Assembly: GCA_002713545.1 (NCBI GenBank)
Contig: PATJ01000021.1
Location: 35,079 to 55,090, forward strand
Length of the DNA: 20,012 nucleotides
Source of the DNA: Acidimicrobiaceae bacterium
GTDB taxonomy: Bacteria; Actinomycetota; Acidimicrobiia; Acidimicrobiales; MedAcidi-G1
Direction of reading: 5' to 3'
The notes beneath the pieces are model-generated. The model searched no databases. It saw only the letters and a program-made list of their open reading frames with translations, and was not told where the DNA came from. This document shows positions 17,011-20,012 of this stretch, piece by piece (the first letter of the stretch is position 1; each line of letters opens with the position of its first letter). The position numbers and the translations under genes are program-made.

Positions 17011-17475
17011 ATGCAATCTAGAGAATGCTCCATAGAAGCGACTATAAAAACTGTGGGTGACCGCTGGACGCTTCTAATACTCAGAAATATTTTTCGAGGC
17101 ATGAAACGTTTTGAGACTATTCAACGAGATCTAGGTATCGCAAGAAACCTTCTAAGCAAAAGACTCCATCATTTACTCGAGAATGAAGTGATTGAACGAT
17201 TCTTATACCAAGAGAAACCTAATCGGTATGAGTACCGCTTAACAGACAAAGGCAGAGCGCTCTCCCCTTCACTAATTGCTCTAATGCAATGGGGTGACCA
17301 ATGGTGTTCTTCAGAAGAACCCCCAGTAAAACTTGTACATGATGATTGTGGTTCTCTCCTTACCCACTCTGTCAAGTGTGATACTTGCGGAACGGATGTA
17401 AAACCTAATGAAATTCGCAGCCTAGTTAATCAAGATAATAAAAAAATTACTACCGGAATTTCAAATGCAAATTAA
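17011..17475 (+). CDS. HxlR-family transcriptional regulator
   Basis: Winged-helix DNA-binding protein of 154 residues. The family core spans about 5-95: CSIEATIKTVGDRWTLLILR, then the helix-turn-helix with FETIQRDLGIARNLLSKRL, then the wing and YRLTDKGRAL. Cys6 near the N-terminus is conserved in many members and is redox-sensitive in some. An unusual C-terminal extension holds His110, Cys113, Cys123 and Cys126 (HDDC...CDTC), which looks like a small zinc-binding knuckle. The start ATG at 17011 has only a short GGA just upstream. The gene is 45 nt downstream of tal, and its end overlaps the fbiC start by 11 nt, so it may control fbiC, itself, or both. The effector is unknown. Confidence 0.9.
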   Translation: MQSRECSIEATIKTVGDRWTLLILRNIFRGMKRFETIQRDLGIARNLLSKRLHHLLENEVIERFLYQEKPNRYEYRLTDKGRALSPSLIALMQWGDQWCSSEEPPVKLVHDDCGSLLTHSVKCDTCGTDVKPNEIRSLVNQDNKKITTGISNAN

Positions 17476-19846
17476 AGAGATACAGAATCTTCCCTTACAA
17501 AATCTCTTTGAGCTGGCAAGCTCAATACGGGAAGAAAACTACAGAAAGATAATCACTTATAGTCCAAAAGTTTTCATTCCGCTGACAAAACTTTGCCAGG
17601 ACCGCTGTGGGTATTGCACCTTCGCTGAACCACCCGCTCGTCTCGAGGCACCCTATATGAATCCGGAAGAAGTTTTAGAAGTAGCGAAAGCTGGAAAACA
17701 AGCAGGCTGCCATGAAGCTCTTTTTACACTTGGAGAACGCCCAGAACTTCGTTATCCATATGCGAAGGAGTGGCTTTCATCAAGAGGCTACTCTTCAACT
17801 ATCGATTATCTGGTCGACATGTCCAAGCTCGTATTAGAAGAAACCGGACTTTTGCCGCATGCTAATGCAGGCGCCCTTTATTATGAGGAGCTGCTCGCTC
17901 TTAGGGATGTTTCCGCTTCGCAAGGCATGATGTTGGAAAGTGTCGATCCTGATCTTGATTGCCACCGAAACTCTCCGGATAAAACACCTGAAAGGCGGAT
18001 ATCGACTCTAAAAAATGCTGGCGAACTCAAAATTCCTTTTACTACTGGAATTCTTGTAGGTATGGGCGAAAGTCGAAGTTCACGAATAGAGAGTTTGGAA
18101 GTAATAGCTGAAATCCAAAAAACTTATGGCCATATACAGGAGGTTATAGTTCAGAATTTTCTTCCTAAAAATGGTACTGCTATGCACAAACATCCGCCTT
18201 GCCCCGAAAATGATTTTTTAGAAACAATTGCTCTTGCTCGTATTATTCTTCCCAAAGAAATCCACATCCAAGCTCCACCTAACCTTTCTGATGATTTCAG
18301 CAAATTACTTTCAGTGGGTATCGATGACTGGGGAGGCGTTTCACCTGTCACAAAAGATTACGTTAACCCAGAACGACCTTGGCCAGATTTGGAAAAGCTA
18401 AGACAAATAACTGAATCCGAAGGTTTTGAACTTGTTCCACGCTTGACGATTTATCCCGAATTTGCCTCTGATCTAAAAGAGTGGGCTGCTCCCGAACTTT
18501 CTTTTCCAATAATGGAATTGAGCGATTCATCTGGTTATGCACGCTCTGATCCTCTTGCTCCAAACGAAGACTTGGAAGAAGATGATTATCTTACGAACAA
18601 TGAAACAGAAACTTCTGATGATATTTGGTTTTCTGGTTCTCCAGGGTCTCTCCCTAACCTTATAACTTCAATCAGAAAGCCGACTGGAGCAATCAACGAC
18701 GCAATAGAAGGAATCCGGTCTGGAGAGGAAGCCGATGCAGAAATTCTTGAACTTTTTCTTTCGGCGCAAGGATCCGAAATATCTGCTGTAGCAGATCTTG
18801 CCGACTCTCTACGTGAGGAAGCGGTCGGCGATAAGGTCACTTGGGTCGCTAATAGGAATATTAATTACACGAATGTCTGCACTTTCAAATGTCGTTTTTG
18901 TGGCTTCTCAAAAGGACCCCTATCACTAAATCTTCGAGGTACACCCTATTTGCTTGAAATGGATGAAATAGCTTCACGTGTTGCCGAGGCAGCTCGTGCC
19001 GGAGCTACAGAGGTGTGTCTTCAGGGAGGAATTCACCCAAATTTTGACGGCAACTACTATATAGAAGTAGCAAAAGCTGTTCGCGAAGCTGTTCCTGATA
19101 TTCATATCCACGGTTTTACAGCGCTCGAAGTTCTTGAAGGCGCTAGACGTTTAGATGAGCCTCTAGATTCTTATTTAAAGCGTTTAATGGAGGCTGGCCT
19201 GGCATCTTTACCGGGGACTGCCGCAGAGATCTTGGATGATGAAATCCGTAAAGACTTATGCCCCGACAAGATCAATACAGAAGAATGGTTAGAAGTTCAC
19301 CGCACCGCTCATAAAATCGGACTTAGGTCTAACGTAACAATGATGTTTGGTTCTATAGAGCACCCTAAACACTGGGTTAAGCATTTACTTCTTTGCCGCG
19401 ATTTACAGAAAGAAACTGGCGGATTTACTGAATTTGTTGGTTTGCCATTTGTTCATATGGCCTCGCCAATTTATCTACAAAAAAAATCTAGACGCGGACC
19501 AACTTTCCGAGAAACTCTTCTGTTGCATGCTGTTGCACGAATCGCCTACAACAAACTAATTCCCAACATTCAAGCTTCCTGGGTAAAAATTGGCTTTGAC
19601 GGAGTCCGGCAATTGTTGAAAGCAGGAGTAAATGACTTGGGAGGAACACTAATAGATGAAAACATCTCTCGAGCTGCTGGCGCCCAACACGGTCAAATGG
19701 TTACGAAATCTGACTTTGAAGATCTTGTGTCTCCCTTAGGAAGGAAACTGGTGCAGCGAAATACTCTTTATGGAACTTTGGAATCGAACCGACAATTAGA
19801 AGTAAAGGGGAAAGGTCGTCTGCTTTTACCCGTGGTTAATGCCTGA
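17465..19846 (+). CDS. fbiC: FO synthase FbiC (CofG-CofH fusion)
   Basis: Bifunctional radical-SAM enzyme that joins tyrosine and a flavin-pathway pyrimidine to make FO (7,8-didemethyl-8-hydroxy-5-deazariboflavin), the chromophore of coenzyme F420. The 793 residues are somewhat shorter than M. tuberculosis FbiC (856). The N-terminal CofG half (about 1-345) has its iron-sulfur cysteines at C44, C48 and C51 in LCQDRCGYCTF. The C-terminal CofH half (about 455-793) has C472, C476 and C479 in VCTFKCRFCGF. An acidic linker (about 365-400) joins them. Both clusters are intact, so both half-reactions should work. The ATG lies inside the 3' end of the HxlR gene. It shows that the organism makes F420; fbiA/fbiB are not in the window. 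Confidence 0.96.
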   Translation: MQIKEIQNLPLQNLFELASSIREENYRKIITYSPKVFIPLTKLCQDRCGYCTFAEPPARLEAPYMNPEEVLEVAKAGKQAGCHEALFTLGERPELRYPYAKEWLSSRGYSSTIDYLVDMSKLVLEETGLLPHANAGALYYEELLALRDVSASQGMMLESVDPDLDCHRNSPDKTPERRISTLKNAGELKIPFTTGILVGMGESRSSRIESLEVIAEIQKTYGHIQEVIVQNFLPKNGTAMHKHPPCPENDFLETIALARIILPKEIHIQAPPNLSDDFSKLLSVGIDDWGGVSPVTKDYVNPERPWPDLEKLRQITESEGFELVPRLTIYPEFASDLKEWAAPELSFPIMELSDSSGYARSDPLAPNEDLEEDDYLTNNETETSDDIWFSGSPGSLPNLITSIRKPTGAINDAIEGIRSGEEADAEILELFLSAQGSEISAVADLADSLREEAVGDKVTWVANRNINYTNVCTFKCRFCGFSKGPLSLNLRGTPYLLEMDEIASRVAEAARAGATEVCLQGGIHPNFDGNYYIEVAKAVREAVPDIHIHGFTALEVLEGARRLDEPLDSYLKRLMEAGLASLPGTAAEILDDEIRKDLCPDKINTEEWLEVHRTAHKIGLRSNVTMMFGSIEHPKHWVKHLLLCRDLQKETGGFTEFVGLPFVHMASPIYLQKKSRRGPTFRETLLLHAVARIAYNKLIPNIQASWVKIGFDGVRQLLKAGVNDLGGTLIDENISRAAGAQHGQMVTKSDFEDLVSPLGRKLVQRNTLYGTLESNRQLEVKGKGRLLLPVVNA

Positions 19847-20012
19847 CCTCATCCTCTATACCTGAAAGAAGATGAGATGCTTTTTCCAGGGATCTTCTAA
19901 CGCGTACAAGCTGCTTCTCTTTCGAAGATGATTTATCTTCACCTGCACTAATTGTTTCTCTTAAATCTTGAATTGCAAGATCCGCTACTTTCTCAACCAG
20001 AACCTCAATTTG
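19836..20012 (-). CDS. C-terminal end of unknown protein
   Basis: An open reading frame enters from the right edge and ends at a TAA at 19836-19838. 58 residues are visible. They look like two charged, amphipathic helices (IEVLVEKVADLAIQDLRETI and LVRVRRSLEKASHLLSGIED) joined by a polar Ser/Lys-rich turn. I do not recognise the family from this fragment. The stop lies inside the last codons of fbiC, an 11-nt tail-to-tail overlap. The uninterrupted frame and helical, coding-like composition support a real gene. It starts outside the window. Confidence 0.6.
   Translation of the reverse strand, partial: QIEVLVEKVADLAIQDLRETISAGEDKSSSKEKQLVRVRRSLEKASHLLSGIEDEVRH
19848..19885 (+). terminator. Candidate terminator of the fbiC transcript
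   Basis: Starting 2 nt after the fbiC stop codon, CTCATC-C-TCT (19848-19857) can pair with AGA-A-GATGAG (19867-19876): nine pairs with one mismatch and a 9-nt loop. Four bases and a run of five T follow at 19881-19885. This is a fair intrinsic terminator, although modest in GC and embedded in the coding sequence of the convergent gene. Confidence 0.4.

Noticed and set aside
1-20012. CRISPR arrays, tRNA genes, insertion sequences, prophage
   Set aside because: No regularly spaced repeats, cloverleaf-like blocks, transposase motifs or phage structural genes were seen. The holin-like label on 11356-11655 refers to a chromosomal actinobacterial family and does not imply a phage.

Overview
The window carries two blocks of genes from an actinobacterial chromosome that is unusually AT-rich (roughly 40% GC by eye). 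The lineage call rests on a complete Pup-proteasome locus, a fused FO synthase for coenzyme F420 (FbiC), a two-gene pafB/pafC WYL regulator pair and a mycobacterial-type tkt-tal pair. The low GC, short spacers and many overlapping genes suggest a streamlined, perhaps aquatic, Acidimicrobiia-like organism. That last step is inference, because the window holds no rRNA or tRNA to place it.

Layout. Positions 1-9027 are all on the minus strand. In transcription order they are arc/mpa (proteasomal AAA ATPase), dop, pup, prcB, prcA, pafA, pafB, pafC and a signal peptidase I gene cut by the window edge. A divergent promoter region (9028-9166) separates arc from a small plus-strand ferredoxin gene. 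That gene ends tail to tail with a second minus-strand operon (9394-13747): dacB (PBP4-type carboxypeptidase), a LON substrate-binding-domain protein, three small membrane-protein genes, trmI (tRNA m1A58 methyltransferase) and a lipoprotein trypsin-like protease. Neighbours in this operon mostly overlap by 4-8 nt. From 13901 the plus strand carries tkt and tal, then an HxlR-family regulator overlapping fbiC. A minus-strand gene of unknown function enters from the right edge and overlaps the fbiC stop codon.

How the genes work together. PafA attaches Pup (C-terminal GGE) to proteins, Dop removes it, ARC/Mpa (C-terminal QYL) unfolds pupylated substrates, and PrcA/PrcB degrade them. PafB/PafC are the DNA-damage-responsive activator pair usually found beside pafA. 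The dacB-to-protease operon mixes cell-wall, membrane and tRNA functions. Transketolase and transaldolase form the non-oxidative pentose phosphate branch, and FbiC makes the deazaflavin chromophore of F420, a cofactor that many actinobacteria reduce with glucose-6-phosphate.

No stretch longer than 300 bases lacks a gene. I saw no CRISPR array, insertion sequence, tRNA, rRNA or attachment site. Most of the window is conserved actinobacterial core. The less explained parts are the three-gene membrane cassette, the HxlR-fbiC overlap, the ferredoxin divergent from arc, the CTAG-rich hairpin over two convergent stop codons, and signal peptidase I following pafC.
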